Source: Conoideocrella luteorostrata (Eukaryota > Ascomycota > Sordariomycetes > Hypocreales > Clavicipitaceae). From it: a DNA stretch of 64,000 nt. The stretch covers positions 62,001 through 126,000 of the forward strand of contig JASWJB010000060.1 in the NCBI GenBank assembly GCA_032433595.1. Reading direction: 5' to 3'. Below, one piece after another: positions 23,297-35,569 of this stretch (positions are counted from its first letter, which is position 1; every line of letters starts with the position of its first letter). Both the position numbers and the translations under genes were made by a program. The notes beneath the pieces were generated by a model. The model was not told the DNA's origin, did no database searches, and saw only the letters and a list, made by a program, of their open reading frames with translations.

Positions 23297-25658
23297 ATAC
23301 AAACATATTTACTGGTCCTTTTATGAGAAATGTTTTACCTCAGGTCAGAGGTCAAGAATATTACGTGTTTTAGATAGTCGACATGAATTAAGGATGTTAT
23401 CAGGCTATGGGAAGTGCAATAACCTTCTCAGCTCGCTATTAGAGCCACCCTACGTACATTAATGACCGAAGTTAGTAGAGAGTGTTCTTAGTATATGACA
23501 GTAGAGACTCAACCCTTTAAGTCCATATTACAGTAATTAGTTGGCTGTGACTTGAAATGGGACATCCCAGTTTGTGCTTGGGCTCCGTCCGCTAACCGAA
23601 GCCCCTAGTGGAGATACTGTCTAGTTCGGGCTATACTTGCAGCCGATGGAAGAAAGTCGAGTGGAGGTCAGGCAGACACCATTGACCAATTCCTCGAGGG
23701 CGATCTTTAATCTTTCGGAGAACTGCTTGTTACTTCTATAAAGATAAGTAATAATTTATTCACGGTTTGCATCAACTTTAAGGTATTTTCTCATTAACTC
23801 ACCTTAACGATACAGCCTGCGTTTTCCAGGATATAACGATGCGGATATTGCTTCTGTGCAATGAGCAAAGCATATCGCTACGTCAATTAAAGAGGGCTAT
23901 TTATTACATAAAGTGTATCTACATGTATCGGCGGATGCTGCTTTCTCGACCTTTTCCCCATACCTAGTATGTTTCCTTCGTTCGCCATTGGCGAATCTAC
24001 AAGTATTCGGTATAATAACAGCTGTAATCTAATAGCTAGCTTTCTGTATGCATCATTAGGCCCACAAAGCGAAAGTAATATAATATTAGCTTCTCTGCCC
24101 TTGAAATAGGGAATTTGATGGTTTCATCGTCGAGAGAAGCAAAAGGCCCCCCTTCGTGAGGCAGGATACGTCTTTGTGTTCATATATCACTTGCGAATGA
24201 TGCAGATTTTGTAATTCAGCTCTATCTTTGGCCGAATTATTCATTGGAGCAAGGACTTATAGGTAGATAAATCGTACGCGCCTTAATACGGGAGAGGTAT
24301 TAACAATCCGAGTGTCACAAAAAACAGCGTACCTAGAGGCTACTTTTTAAACTTGTAACACGCTAAGCAACTTAGTTCTGCTCTCTACTAGTTTTAGCAT
24401 AATTAAAAGTGGCGCAGCTAGCTAACATAAATTATGCGCATAAATCCTCTCTGCGTGAATGACTCAAGAATCAATTCACTGGCTTAAATCGCGCATATAC
24501 AACCTTGATGAGTTGCAGATGTAACCATAAGCTAGAAAGACAAATACTTCTAGTAAGTGAATGTAACCATTGAATGCAACTACTACACATATTTTTAATA
24601 TGTATGCATTAAGACATATAGTGTAATTATGACTTTGTCAAAGCTTAAATAATATAGTGCATGGCAGTAAGAGTGCAGAGCATTATGCATAGAAATAAAC
24701 TTAGTTATCTAAAGGAATAAACACTTTAAAATTAACCTCTGCTAGGTGGGTAACTTTTATCCTTCTTGTTGCGTGATTTGCAAGTATATTAGTATTGTAA
24801 TATTGTAAAAGACTATCCTTGGGGCATCTGCAGACAAGCGTCTAGAATAATAACTACTAACTTGTGGAGAAAAGAATAAAGGGAAGAGAAGCCCTGCTGC
24901 AACTAGTGTGTCCCCTTTTTCTTCCCAGTAAAACGAGTCATATGTGTGCGACGCGAGCGCGTATCGTCAATGACTAGGGATGCGAGCTCGAGCCCGTAAC
25001 AGATAGCCCGCATTATTCCATACTACACTGCTCTATCTGGCTTGAATACTAAAACAAGCGAAATCGGCTAGCCTGTTAAAAATAAACTAGCTATAATTAG
25101 GCTATCAAGGTAGCTGCGATAATCCTTACTTCGGAAATTAAAATGCTATTATAGTGCATGTTTTTTTATAGCAGCTAAATGCAGATAGCATAAGAGCTAA
25201 GAAAACTAATAATATGAAGGACAGCATAATCTAAGTTAAGGCACTCACTCACGCGACAGAACTATCCTATATATGAGAGGTTCCAACGCAGGAGGAGATA
25301 AATTTAATAATAACTATCTTTTATCTCAGAATTATACTATTGCGACTTATTCTACAACCCTATATCTTTATAACCCTTTATTACACATCCCAGTTTAACA
25401 ACACACGTGCAGAATCTAGTATCCCACTAGACAAATCTAGTACGTAACAAACAAAGTCACCTTATGCAAGTAGTCTGGGAGTTATTAACACTGCAGAAAG
25501 CTTACTCTTTAAATATTGATTTTTATCCTTCGCTATTATTTATTAATAGTGCTCAACTAAGATATTTTTTATTACAATAGGATATCTTATACGTACAAAA
25601 GTGTTTCCACGCTTTAGAAGCTAGTAAATCGCTACCGCTTAGTACGTAAATACACAAA
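23297..25658. other. AT-rich, decayed gene-free region
   Basis: About 2.3 kb without any open frame worth noting, AT-rich and TpA-rich, as expected from RIP-degraded DNA. It includes an LTR-like copy at about 24810-25001. Confidence 0.6.
24810..25001. repeat. LTR-like dispersed repeat, family C copy 2 (degraded)
   Basis: Shares CCTTGGGGCATCTGCAGACAAGCGTC, GTGTCCCCTTTTT and GAGCTCGAGCCCGTAACA in order with 2160-2445. Differences are largely transitions toward A/T, consistent with RIP. The left boundary is not resolvable. Confidence 0.6.
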
Positions 25659-26495
25659 ATGCGGTCCGCTGTATTTTTCTGCTATGCTGCTCTTTTCGCA
25701 CTGCAAAGCAAAGCCATCGAAACTCCTGTATCCCGACGGCAAGTCGATGTCATGGCTCAGACACTGGAATCGGCACTGTTCAATATTAGTGTTAATAACC
25801 CTCCTTACTACGACTCAAACCAGAAGATAGAAAGTACCTGCTGGCAGAACCGGTTCGAATGCTCTGAATCAAATTTTTTCAATCGCAATTTTATGCGTAA
25901 AGTTGATAAAGCTTCTATAAGACTAATTAAGCACGTGGATGCTATGATTATCAATGATGGAGTTGAGATGTCCGAAATTGAATCGATAAAAACCACGGCA
26001 AAGTTATTTGGGACTACGACGGGTTGGCAAATCCAAGGCAGGGTTGGCTTAGCCTCTAAAGGTAACGCCACGGCTGACGTAACTGGGTCATACAACTCTG
26101 CAACACAAGAAAGCACTACAATCACGGAGATGACAAGATACTTCGCCAAATGCCCCGGTGGCCAGATCTGCAAGCTCACGACAATTACTTTCCAAGCAAC
26201 CCTTGAGGGGCAATGCGAAGAAGTTCCACACCTCCAATGTGGCGATTCTCTAGCAAGCGCTTGTACTCAAGATGAAGAGAACAACAGATTTTATTATAAA
26301 TGCAACCAATACGCGGATTATCTTATTCAGGCCGAAATGAGACAGTGCTTGCATAAAACATACCCCAATGCCAAACCCTATGTCGGGCCATGCAAAGTTG
26401 AGTTTCCGGTAATGGATGAGAATGGAGATATTCATCGGCCGGTAGAAATAACAGCGGAAGCTACAACCACAAGAATGAACTTCGACGAAGCCTAA
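25659..26495 (+). CDS. Secreted cysteine-rich protein of unknown function
   Basis: Intronless 278-residue protein with a signal peptide (MRSAVFFCYAALFALQSKA, cleavage near residue 19) and about ten cysteines in the mature part, spaced as if disulphide-bonded (CWQNRFEC, CPGGQIC, CEEVPHLQC). I do not recognise the family. A middle stretch rich in alternating Thr/Ser/Gly (about residues 120-160) looks like amphipathic beta strands, as in some pore-forming folds, but that is only an impression. It stands alone on the edge of an AT-rich decayed block, a setting common for fungal effector or toxin-like genes. The frame is intact, with codon use unlike the surrounding AT-rich DNA, so it is probably a real gene. 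Confidence 0.7.
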   Translation: MRSAVFFCYAALFALQSKAIETPVSRRQVDVMAQTLESALFNISVNNPPYYDSNQKIESTCWQNRFECSESNFFNRNFMRKVDKASIRLIKHVDAMIINDGVEMSEIESIKTTAKLFGTTTGWQIQGRVGLASKGNATADVTGSYNSATQESTTITEMTRYFAKCPGGQICKLTTITFQATLEGQCEEVPHLQCGDSLASACTQDEENNRFYYKCNQYADYLIQAEMRQCLHKTYPNAKPYVGPCKVEFPVMDENGDIHRPVEITAEATTTRMNFDEA

Positions 26496-27161
26496 TGGTG
26501 GTACTATACTGTGAGTTTTCTTACACGAAGCCAAAATTACCCCACATATAAGTATTTGTGGAAATTGACATAATAAAATATAGATTTTCGGATCTAACTT
26601 GACTTTTATTTTAGGTCCCAAGTGCTGGAGAAATGCATTTGCACTTAGGACGCCGAAGATAACAACGGTTTTTTTTTTAATAAAGCTGCAAATTTCTTTC
26701 ATCTGTTAAATTCTTAAATTATATATATAAGCCTTTCATCTTAGAGGACTTGAGCTGCAATACAAGTATTTTGATCCGCAACCACACCAATACATCTTTG
26801 AACGCGCATTGAAGAGAGACTTATCGACAGGCGTTGCCCAGCTGACGTTTGCACAGCTAGCTGATGCTTGCTCGTCTCCGTCTTAAATATGGTAGTAGGG
26901 TAGCACCGTGTTGCACAAAAAAATAGCGCAGCCAGGCGCCAGCCAGAGGCGGTTTTCTGCGGCAGCTACCTCCTCATACACCGTACAGCATCCCGGCGCT
27001 TACCCCGCACCTTGATTGCCCCCATTTCCGGCCCTTTTTAGTCGAGTCGTCCCTCTCCTCGAACGTTGAGACAATTTATAGCCTCATTGAATACAGGACC
27101 CTCGGCTTGGTTTTAGCCCCCAAAACAGCCTTTTAATGCCCTACGTCGCGCCTATATTATC
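26496..27161. other. Intergenic region, no supported gene
   Basis: AT-rich 3' side of the secreted-protein gene followed by a CT-rich promoter-like stretch before the DUF1993 gene. Confidence 0.4.
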
Positions 27162-27680
27162 ATGTCGTCGTTCACATTCTATACGGCCTCTATCAGCGAA
27201 GCCGCGAAGGCTCTGGATGCATTGACCAGAATTTTGAAGAAGGGCCAGGAGGCTACCAATGCCGCCACTCTGCCCTCGGCTAGCATTTATGAAGATATGC
27301 TGCCTCTCACAATGCAGGTATCTATTGCCTGCGCCCATGCAAACAAGCTAGTCTCCCGCACCACTGGTGTCGAAATACCAACACAGGAGAATAACCTACG
27401 CTCGTTTGACGATATGCATGCTCGCATCGCCCAAACCCAACAGCTGATTGCCAAGGCTACCATGGATGTCGTTAACAAGAGCGTCAACGAAATAACCGCC
27501 TTTCCAATTGGGTATAATAGGACGGCCGATCTCCCTATCGCCGCTCTTGCTACTGACTACTATCTACCCAATATTTTTTTTCATGCTATTACTGCTTATA
27601 ATATCCTACGCAAGGAGGGTGTTCCCCTTGGCAAGGCAGATTATGAGGATGCATTTATGGCCCTACACATGACTCAGTAA
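27162..27680 (+). CDS. DUF1993-family protein
   Basis: Intronless 172-residue protein matching the DUF1993 family (PF09351). Visible family blocks: YTASISEAAKALDALTRILKK at the N-terminus, DMLPLTMQVSIACAHANKL (about residues 46-64), FDDMHARIAQTQQLI and, near the end, FFHAITAYNILRKEGVPLGKADY. The family is widespread in bacteria and fungi, cytosolic, all-alpha and DinB-like in predicted fold; its biochemical role is not established. Length is typical. No signal peptide or membrane segment. It is not obviously linked with its neighbours. Confidence 0.88.
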   Translation: MSSFTFYTASISEAAKALDALTRILKKGQEATNAATLPSASIYEDMLPLTMQVSIACAHANKLVSRTTGVEIPTQENNLRSFDDMHARIAQTQQLIAKATMDVVNKSVNEITAFPIGYNRTADLPIAALATDYYLPNIFFHAITAYNILRKEGVPLGKADYEDAFMALHMTQ

Positions 27681-28575
27681 TAAGCAGTCTTCGATTCTAC
27701 GGCGGAAGAATGAAGAAGTCGATCACAAGGTGGTATTCCAAACGGTATCGTGTGTTGTATTCTCGGGCAATGATCACGACCGACTGTATGCAAATGCTTG
27801 TGCGAGATGAATAACACTCCTTCGCGTACAATCTGGAGTCTTTTTCTGCATATTAGTCTCAATGCATACCTTACGGTAGCATTCCCTATACTAGATAGCA
27901 TGATCATGCTTTTCACTGTAGTTGATAGTGCAAACCATTGTCTCAACGATGCAGTAGATAACATTTGCCGCCAGATCGTGATTGACACAATAAACACCGT
28001 CTGCGATGATTGAACTCATTTAAATATATGTCCATAGTCAATACTCATTATCTTACATATTCCTCAGTCAGCTGCAAAGAGCATCGAGGCAGGCGTAGAC
28101 GCATTAAGCTAACCCGCGAGAAGTAAGATTCAATTCTAAATTTAACTTAAACTTTCCGCAACCCAGGTCGTAGCTTTGTACGGGCTACACACGTATCCTA
28201 ACTATAGCAGAAATTTTGTCCAGCTGATGTATCAACTCTACCTAGCACATATACCTAAGTGATACATATATAGCCAATACATGTGCAGACCCTGCAATAA
28301 TCCGATAACAAGTTGTTTTAAGGGGGCGGAGAAAGGGCGATGGTAATAACTCACCCTGTGTGTTGGTTCCTAGAACGAGACCAGACAAGGGGCACGCTGA
28401 CATTTCTCTGCTTGCTGCGTTGGGAACGCCGAGTACCAGACAGCACTAACTCGAGAAATACCTCAACCCCACCAACACTTCTCAGTTCGCACCAAATGGC
28501 TTTGCTTTTCTTTCTTGGCCTGTCATTGTCTCCCCTAACCTCCTCCCTCTCACCTGTCGTTATAATCTGCGCCAA
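27681..28575. other. Intergenic region, no supported gene
   Basis: Short frames without domains. It ends with a CT-rich stretch directly before the P450 start region. Confidence 0.4.
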
Positions 28576-30488
28576 ATGACCTCTTACGTCACTGCGATCA
28601 TGGCGATTCCCAACAACTTCCTAGACTCTGGGTTACACGTCGCCTACATTCTCGTTCCCTTGGTAAGAATTCTTCAACTTCTGGTGTAGGTAATTCCAAT
28701 ATCTACTAGTACGACTGATCACGCTGCCTTAAAAGGTTTGTGTCCGAGTTTTCTACTGCTCTGGTTACATCCTCTGCGAGATTATCCAGGGCCGGTTCTT
28801 GGTAGACTGACCAACGCTTATGCCGGCTACTTCGCTGAAAGGGAATGTTACCACTTAGTCACCTATAAGAATTTGAAAAAATATGGTGAGCATGCACGGG
28901 AAAGTCTGTCCATGTCCTCGTCTGTCCCACGGGCTAATCATCTGTGTCAAATCTAGGCCCCGTCATTCGCCAGGCCCCAAACAGGCTCATCTTCAACACT
29001 GTGACTGCAGCTCGTGGTATGAGATTTATTAAATGCAACTTTTCAACTCCGCCAGTGACTAGGAGCCTGATTCAGTAATACAGACATCTACTTAAACCCA
29101 AAGCTAAAGAAAGGCGCAGCCTACCGCTCTGCCTTAGGTTTCAGGAATAATTTTCCCAATATCATTACGGCCGTCGATAAAGATGTTCACCGCCGGAAAC
29201 GACAGTTTATTAGTCCTGTCCTGTCGGAACGTGGAATGCGCAATTTTGAGCCTTCCATGCAGAAGCATGTAAATGTCTTCTTGGAGCTGCTTCTGTCGAC
29301 ATGCCACGACCAGAGTCAAATCCTAAACATGTCAGAGTACTTCAAACGTCTTGGCATAGACATTATTGGTGAACTGGCCTTTGGCTTCTCCTTCAATACG
29401 CAAGTTCATGATAAGTACCGACATGTATATGAGCTTAACGAGACGCTTGCCTGGCGACTTAACACGTACATGCAGTTTCCGGCTATTCGGCCAATTGAGC
29501 TTTTTCTATTACTAGTTGGCGCTAAACAAGCTACTAAGTTCATTGATACGATAAAATATGTACTCACAAATCGGATAAGTAAGAAAAAAGATGCTTATCA
29601 CGACCTTTATTCTATGATCATAGACAACTTAGTTCAAGAGGAAGGCCGCGACGTTGTGACTACCGAGCTAATGACTGAAGCAGTCGCTTTTCTTACCGCA
29701 GGTTTGTTCCTTGCCCATAGACTAATTTTGTTAATATCTCTGCATGATTATCATCTAATATCTTAATCGCAGGCGGCTTATCAATTGCCACAGCTCTGAG
29801 TGCTGTCTTCTTTTATCTTTCGAGGTGCCCCAAGTCATACGACAAACTCGCGGTCGAAATTCGATCTTCATTTAGCTCGGCCGAAGAGATTCACGGCGGC
29901 CCAAAGCTAGCAAGCTGTCGTTATTTAAGAGCATGCATCGATGAATCCTTGCGAATGTCATCTCCTGCTCAGTCCCACTCTTGGCGAGAGTTTGATGATA
30001 AAGAATCTGGGCCATTCATTGTGGACGGACATGTAATTCCACCTGGGGTCCAGGTGGCTATTAACCCGTATGCGATGCTACACAATGATGAATACTTTAC
30101 GGACCCTTTTGTCTTCCACCCCGAGCGCTGGCTTGACTCGAATGCTGGCAGTGATAGTGAAGAAACCGATGCAAAGAGTATTGAGGAAGCTCGGGTGGCA
30201 ATGCGACAAGCATTTAACCCATTCTCACTAGGTGATCGCAGCTGCGTAGGCAAGTCAATGGCCTACCTAGAAATCAGCTTAGTCTTGGCACAAACCCTGT
30301 GGTTATTTGACTTTGAGACAGCGCAGGGTAGAGAAGGTGATCTTGGTGGGGGTACGACGGGAAGAAAAGATAGAAACCGACATGATGAGTTTCAGTTGGG
30401 CGATATTCTGGTCACCCGTCATCAGGGACCGAACTTGATATTTAAAAAGCGTGGTGATCATTGGAAGGACATTAGGCCTGGGGAGTAG
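28576..30488 (+). CDS. Cytochrome P450 monooxygenase
   Basis: Haem monooxygenase of a fungal CYP family with the PLRDYPGP hinge. Supported exons: about 28736-28885, 28957-29016, 29084-29701 and 29773-30488, phases consistent. The first exon (ATG 28576, donor at about 28663) does not join exon 2 in frame with any normal intron I could find, so the N-terminal anchor is unresolved: a missed splice site or a frameshift. Conserved sites: ESLR (ExxR, K-helix), FHPERW, and the haem loop FSLGDRSCVGK with the Cys ligand. The I-helix reads AGGLSIAT where most P450s have AGGDTT, so the acid-alcohol pair for oxygen activation is changed. A substrate cannot be assigned. Confidence 0.85.
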
Positions 30489-30699
30489 GCTTTCTACTAC
30501 GGATACGGCGAGTATGTAGAGTATCTAGTTTGTTAACGCTGCAGCGCTCGCTATCCGAAATACAGTCTATTATGTCGTTCTAATCCCAACGCCAATACAC
30601 AAAGAAGCTTTATTCTGCGTTATGGGTCTGTCAGCTATTTGTGTTATATCTGTTGGAATTGATACGAGAGGTTCAAATTTGTTCGCGTTGATGGGATGT
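30489..30699. other. Short intergenic stretch before solo LTR
   Basis: P450 3' flank; it includes the left target duplication GATGT at 30695-30699. Confidence 0.4.
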
Positions 30700-31011
30700 T
30701 GTTGAGATTAGAGTGGCACCTTCGGAAGTGACTGATGCCTCGTACTAGCTAGAATCGTACGATAGTGGAAGAAGGTGACACAATGCCAAGGAATGTAGGC
30801 CTAAGGCCACTAAATTCCAGGGAATTTCCCGGTCGCTGAAGGTCTATAAAGAAGAGTCACGATGCCCTTCAGAGGGATTATTCAAGTCAGAACATCGTCT
30901 ATCAATATCACTGCTTACACTCTTCAATATCGTCAAATCCGTCTATTCCTACCTATTTCCACTGTTGCCAAATTGCTCCTTCTTCTATTTATGAAGGCAC
31001 ATAACGCAATA
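30700..31011 (+). mobile_element. Solo LTR, family A copy 1, TSD GATGT
   Basis: A 312-bp element TGTTGAG...GCAATA flanked by perfect 5-bp repeats GATGT (30695-30699 and 31012-31016). TATAAAG at 30844-30850 and the end GAAGGCACATAACGCAA match the other family A copies. The terminal CAACA has decayed to CAATA. Confidence 0.85.
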
Positions 31012-31175
31012 GATGTGCATTGTTACATTAATGATGGAGGAAGAATTCCTCGGCTAACGGCCCTGTCCAAACCACCCTATAAATACCCCTACAATCTGAG
31101 ACACGCTTGTCCTGAATTCCTGCCTTACGCCCAGAGGCCACGTAACCTTTCTCTCACAGCGTGTATCCACACATC

Positions 31176-31445
31176 TGTTGAGACTAAGAGATGCCTGTCA
31201 GGAAATTCAGTGCCGTAAATAGCTAGTCAGGTCACAAGGCCAGGTCACAAGGTCAATTTGGTCAGAAGGTCAGTAATTCACAAGGTTACGAGGATACGAG
31301 GCTTGAAAGGCATCATAAATAGGTGGCTTTCAGGCTCGTCAGGAAGTGAAGAGCAACACATGTATCAATATCAATTCAATTAAATCCTGCTATTCCTATC
31401 AATTTCCACTGCCCACAAATTGCTTGTAGTGCTCATAACGCAACA
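31176..31445 (+). mobile_element. Solo LTR, family A copy 2, TSD ACATC
   Basis: A 270-bp element TGTTGAGAC...AACGCAACA flanked by perfect 5-bp repeats ACATC (31171-31175 and 31446-31450). It shares CCTGTCAGGAA, CGTAAATAGCTAG, a CATAAATAGG box and the CATAACGCAACA end with 40805-41087. No internal retrotransposon coding sequence is present. Confidence 0.9.
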
Positions 31446-33160
31446 ACATCCGGTCCACACACACACACGTAATCCAACAATATCGTCCTTCACCGACCCT
31501 AAATCCGTCCCTTCCACAACGCACAAGATATTTGGTCATCTTGCTTTCATCAGTAGTGAAGCGCATCAAGATGTCACAAGCCTGAAATAACCGAGCTCCA
31601 TGAGAAGTTGTTCTTTTATGCAGCTTATCCGCCTAGGACGACAACTGTGTGAGGTCGACATCAGGATTGCCGGCGACATATATGCGTCGCATACACGGTG
31701 GGGGTACAATTAATATCACAGGATGCTATTTCAGCGTACATCTGACTAATCTATCACTAATTGGCCGGTCACTTAGTATGTTTGCCAACCCTATCGAACA
31801 CGGCCTTTATTATCGCTCCATCTTCTCATTTTGTACACCCTCAAAGGGTTAGGAAGACACAATAGGAAGAGGCATTAGCTAGAAAGCTGTGTGGACTATT
31901 TACAAATCGACTAGACTATAAGCAATATACCAAGGACTAAGGTCTAACTTTCCCGCTGAGCCGTTTGAACGGATAGCTATCTACTTCTTGATAGACGTTT
32001 TCTTCCTCTCCGCTGTAGAAACTATTCGCCTATTATTAATTTCAATAACAAGGTCCGAATATTTAATGCTTTCGGACTGATGCGATACAGTGGCTATGGT
32101 ACAGTCGATGAAAGCCTCCGCCATGACTTGTTGCATTGCTTGATCCGTCTGAACGTCCGCGGCGCACATAGTGTTATCGACTGGCAGGATGCTGCTATTA
32201 GACTCTCTTTCTAATGCAATATTGCTCGAGAAATACTTGAAAATTGCTTTTGACCATGAGTAAATCCCATATCTGTGAACAGGCCGCGTCCAACTCACCC
32301 CCCATACAAATTATTATATAGCTAGTCTTAAGCCGATGTATCATAGGTTTGGCGAGAAACAACTTTTGATAGCGACTTCTGCTAGATTTCCACAAATAAT
32401 TATAGTCATTCAGCTGTTTAGTAGTAGAGATTACTATTTTGTTGACCCAAAGCATAAATTTTTAACACTTATATTCTACTATATAACGTATAGTAGCTCA
32501 GTATCCTACTTTCGCCAGAGGTTGCTGTAGGATAGAGACAATGCCTGTGGTTTCTCTGGGCTACACTGGGAAAGAAAAAAAAGCAGGGCGCAGCTTTCGC
32601 CGTATTAAGTATGTGTGACGCATCGTATAATCACCAACTGATACTGCATATAAGGTTTCGCCTTATCCGCTGATTATACCTTAACAACCCGCTACTAAGC
32701 AGGGACGTAGACTTCAGATGAGTGAATTCAGTTTAGGGACCGGGTGTGTTCTGATCAGATGGCCGTACTTCAGTTTCACATGTTACGACAAAATACTAGG
32801 ATCCTCAGCTTTAGTCCCTTGAACTCATTTCATTCTTCACCTTGATTACCAACCTTGGTATATCATTTGACACGTACCGGTACTTTCAATACAAAAACAA
32901 CATCCTGCAATTACGTAGCAATTATTGTATATTATAACCTTTGACAAGGACGTCCTATTGTGTCCACTAAGGTATGTCCCTAACCTAGAGTATTCCTCAC
33001 GGCAACCCAAATCGTTACAGCATATACCCCTGGAATAAGTGCATCTTAAACCACACCTAGTTTATGGTCTTCTAATCCATTTAGGTATAGAACGGCCCCA
33101 TTCCGTTAATCTTCACACATTAGACTAGCTATGTTGGATTTCTCACCGGGCGTAATAAAT

Positions 33161-33179
33161 TAATCAATCAATCAATCAA

Positions 33180-33223
<44 letters not shown>
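33161..33223. repeat. Compound microsatellite (AATC)n(AGT)14
   Basis: About five AATC units run directly into about 14 AGT units. Confidence 0.95.
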
Positions 33224-33227
<4 letters not shown>

Positions 33228-33872
33228 GATACATAGAGTAGTATTAAATGCCTCTGCTACGATAGTGCTGCTAATGCTACCGTTTGTACCGCTTCTAACA
33301 TTTTGACGGCAGACTCTTGATGTCGTAATAAAATGGATAATGACGACATATTACGAGAGCAAGCAATGACTCGCCCAGCATACCGGCGGGTACAGGGAAC
33401 GGCACGGGCTCATACTATTATGGAAGTTACCGGTATCACGTAAGGCGAGGAAGAATATGCTGGCTCACCTGCAGATTGGTCTTGGTGCCCCAAAATTAGC
33501 TGCTTCCCTCTGGAAGGAAGCGAAAGGATTTGCTTGTGAGACTGAAATCGACGAGCTACACTCTCGGCTTCACTGACACTCTGTGTTCTCGGCAACAATA
33601 AAATGGATGCAACTCGGCCGGGTCAACGGCGGAAGCGGCAGGGTGCCTCGATTTAGGCCACTTCTGGATAAGGCAAGACGGGAGCTGGATATACTGTCCT
33701 CTATTTCTAAAAATACTGTTTTATTCTCCAAAGCGCAGGCTAGGATTTGAGAGGGGTTCTAGACACTCTACAAATAGTGGCTCATGCTGTCGCGTAGAAT
33801 ATAGGCCCTAATTACAGCCACTGGAGAACAATTCAGTCGGCCTTCACTTTTCATCCATAGTCTAGTGGTTAA

Positions 33873-33918
33873 TTGTTCCAACACATGCGGCGCTATGCAT
33901 GTGTAAACTATGGAACAA
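33873..33918. repeat. Long imperfect hairpin
   Basis: TTGTTCCA-ACACATGC, an 8-nt loop, then GCATGTGT-aaacta-TGGAACAA: two perfectly paired 8-bp stem blocks separated by a 6-nt bulge on one side. It is preceded by TAGTCTAGTGGTTAA, which resembles a tRNA A box. Confidence 0.7.
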
Positions 33919-35400
33919 GGGTACGGTGGAGTAACGACTGCTGATTAAAAATTGTGCTATTTTTCACAGAGAATACGGCCACCTGGGAGGCCAAAGGCCT
34001 TAGTCGAAAATCATATTGCTTCTACTGACTGTCATCTCTTAGAGTGGGTAGGGAACTATTTATTACTCTACCACCGTTGGTAGTACTCGTAAGATTACGG
34101 AGTATAGAAGATAAGAATCCGCAGTTGCCAGGGGCTGGACGGTTCATTGGCATCTTCCATATTAGGACTAAGTTAAATCGGCCTCACTGGACAACTTGAG
34201 ACTGGGCAGGTGCAGAAATACAAAATTGTTGCTCGTCTTGAAAAATCTCTCATCTTATCCGTGGCCCGCTGGACAGCCGAATAGCAGAACTCCATTTAAA
34301 CTTTAGGCTACCACCGCTGCCACTAAGTGGGAACCGTAATGCATCTTATAAATTTAACTCCACTTTGAGTAGGATAAAACGCATAAAGGATATAGGGACG
34401 GGCGCCAAAGACGCCGGGGACGCCAGGGGTTACAGTCTAGTAGCGCACTCATCCACACCCATATTTACATCCACAGGGCTGTGCAACATGAAATGATGTA
34501 ACAAACTGATTGATCATCGGAGCCGTTGCTGGGCCTGACAGGGTTGGCGATAATGCATCCAATGTATAGAAACACCTTCTAGTCTCTTTAGTCTGTTGAG
34601 CTCCCTCTGTAGGCTTAACGATGAGGCGGCTTGTCGCGCCTCCTCTGTTCGTCTGTTTGTTGTTGCTGTCATTGTCTTACTACCATTAAACTTCGTGTCA
34701 ATCTCCCATAAACAACTAACACGTTTAAGCTAAGAGTAATATCAGCATTATCGCCCGCTCACCCGCTTTACATTATAGTCATCACTTGTCACGTAAATAT
34801 TTGGAAAACAGCATAGCCTCATTAGTAACACGCGTTCGGGGGATTCGGCGTGATTACCCAATAGAGATCTGCTAGGTTTATGGGGTTAAGGCGCGATGGT
34901 GTCCTTACAATGAACACCACTCAAATGCGATCGCGCTTTCATTAAATCTGGGTTGAACTTAGTATACCAAAACTAATCATTTATACCTTGTTTTTAACAT
35001 CTAAAGTTTGAAGTGCTACACTACAAATAGATAAGAGTAGACCTCTATAAATCCCAAGCACACTTAGACTTTTCCTCAACGACTAATTAGTCTCACTATG
35101 GAACCACATGTTTGCAGCGGGGCCGTGTCTGAAACAACGCCGACTTACTTAAAGTCTCACACAGATACTATAACGAAAGTGGATAGGCTTTCTTTCAATT
35201 GCGGCGGTTGTTGTTGGGCTGACTGTTAAACAGGCTCCTAACTAGGATTGATCACACAATACATCCCAACTAAGGCAAGGACCATGCTTATTCCACCTAA
35301 TCCTTTCGTCAGACACTGCCCCCCTTTATTACTATCTCTCCCCGAGCCTCGGTAACCTTCCAGACCTGTCAACTCTTTAATATTCAATAAGATACCAAAG

Positions 35401-35408
35401 TATATAAG
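35401..35408 (+). promoter_or_regulatory. TATA-box-like element
   Basis: TATATAAG lies 162-169 bp upstream of the ATG at 35570, a normal distance for a fungal promoter with a leader. Confidence 0.4.
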
Positions 35409-35569
35409 AAGTCGTTGTTACGGCACGGTGACTTGAACAATTGTAGTCTACAAACAAGCCGTCTATTATATCTTAACACTACTTCCAACTCGCTAAGCCT
35501 GTTCATCTCTCGAGTCTCTTTATCTTTCTAATCTTCAACATTTCCAATTGGCGGGACAAATCAACTAAA

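Larger units (their letters stand above)
31446..35569. other. 4.1-kb gene-poor, repeat-rich region
   Basis: No supported gene. Contents: an (AATC)n-(AGT)n microsatellite at 33161-33223, a long imperfect hairpin at 33873-33918, and AT-rich decayed sequence. Frames at 31981-32298 (minus) and 33410-33598 (minus) have no recognisable domain and are treated as chance. Confidence 0.5.

Noticed and set aside
33161..33223. CRISPR-like or regulatory array
   Set aside because: It is a plain compound microsatellite with no spacers.
33854..33914. tRNA gene suggested by TCCATAG...CTATGGA ends and an A-box-like sequence
   Set aside because: The span is only 61 nt and no T-arm B box (GGTTCGANNCC) or proper anticodon arm is present.
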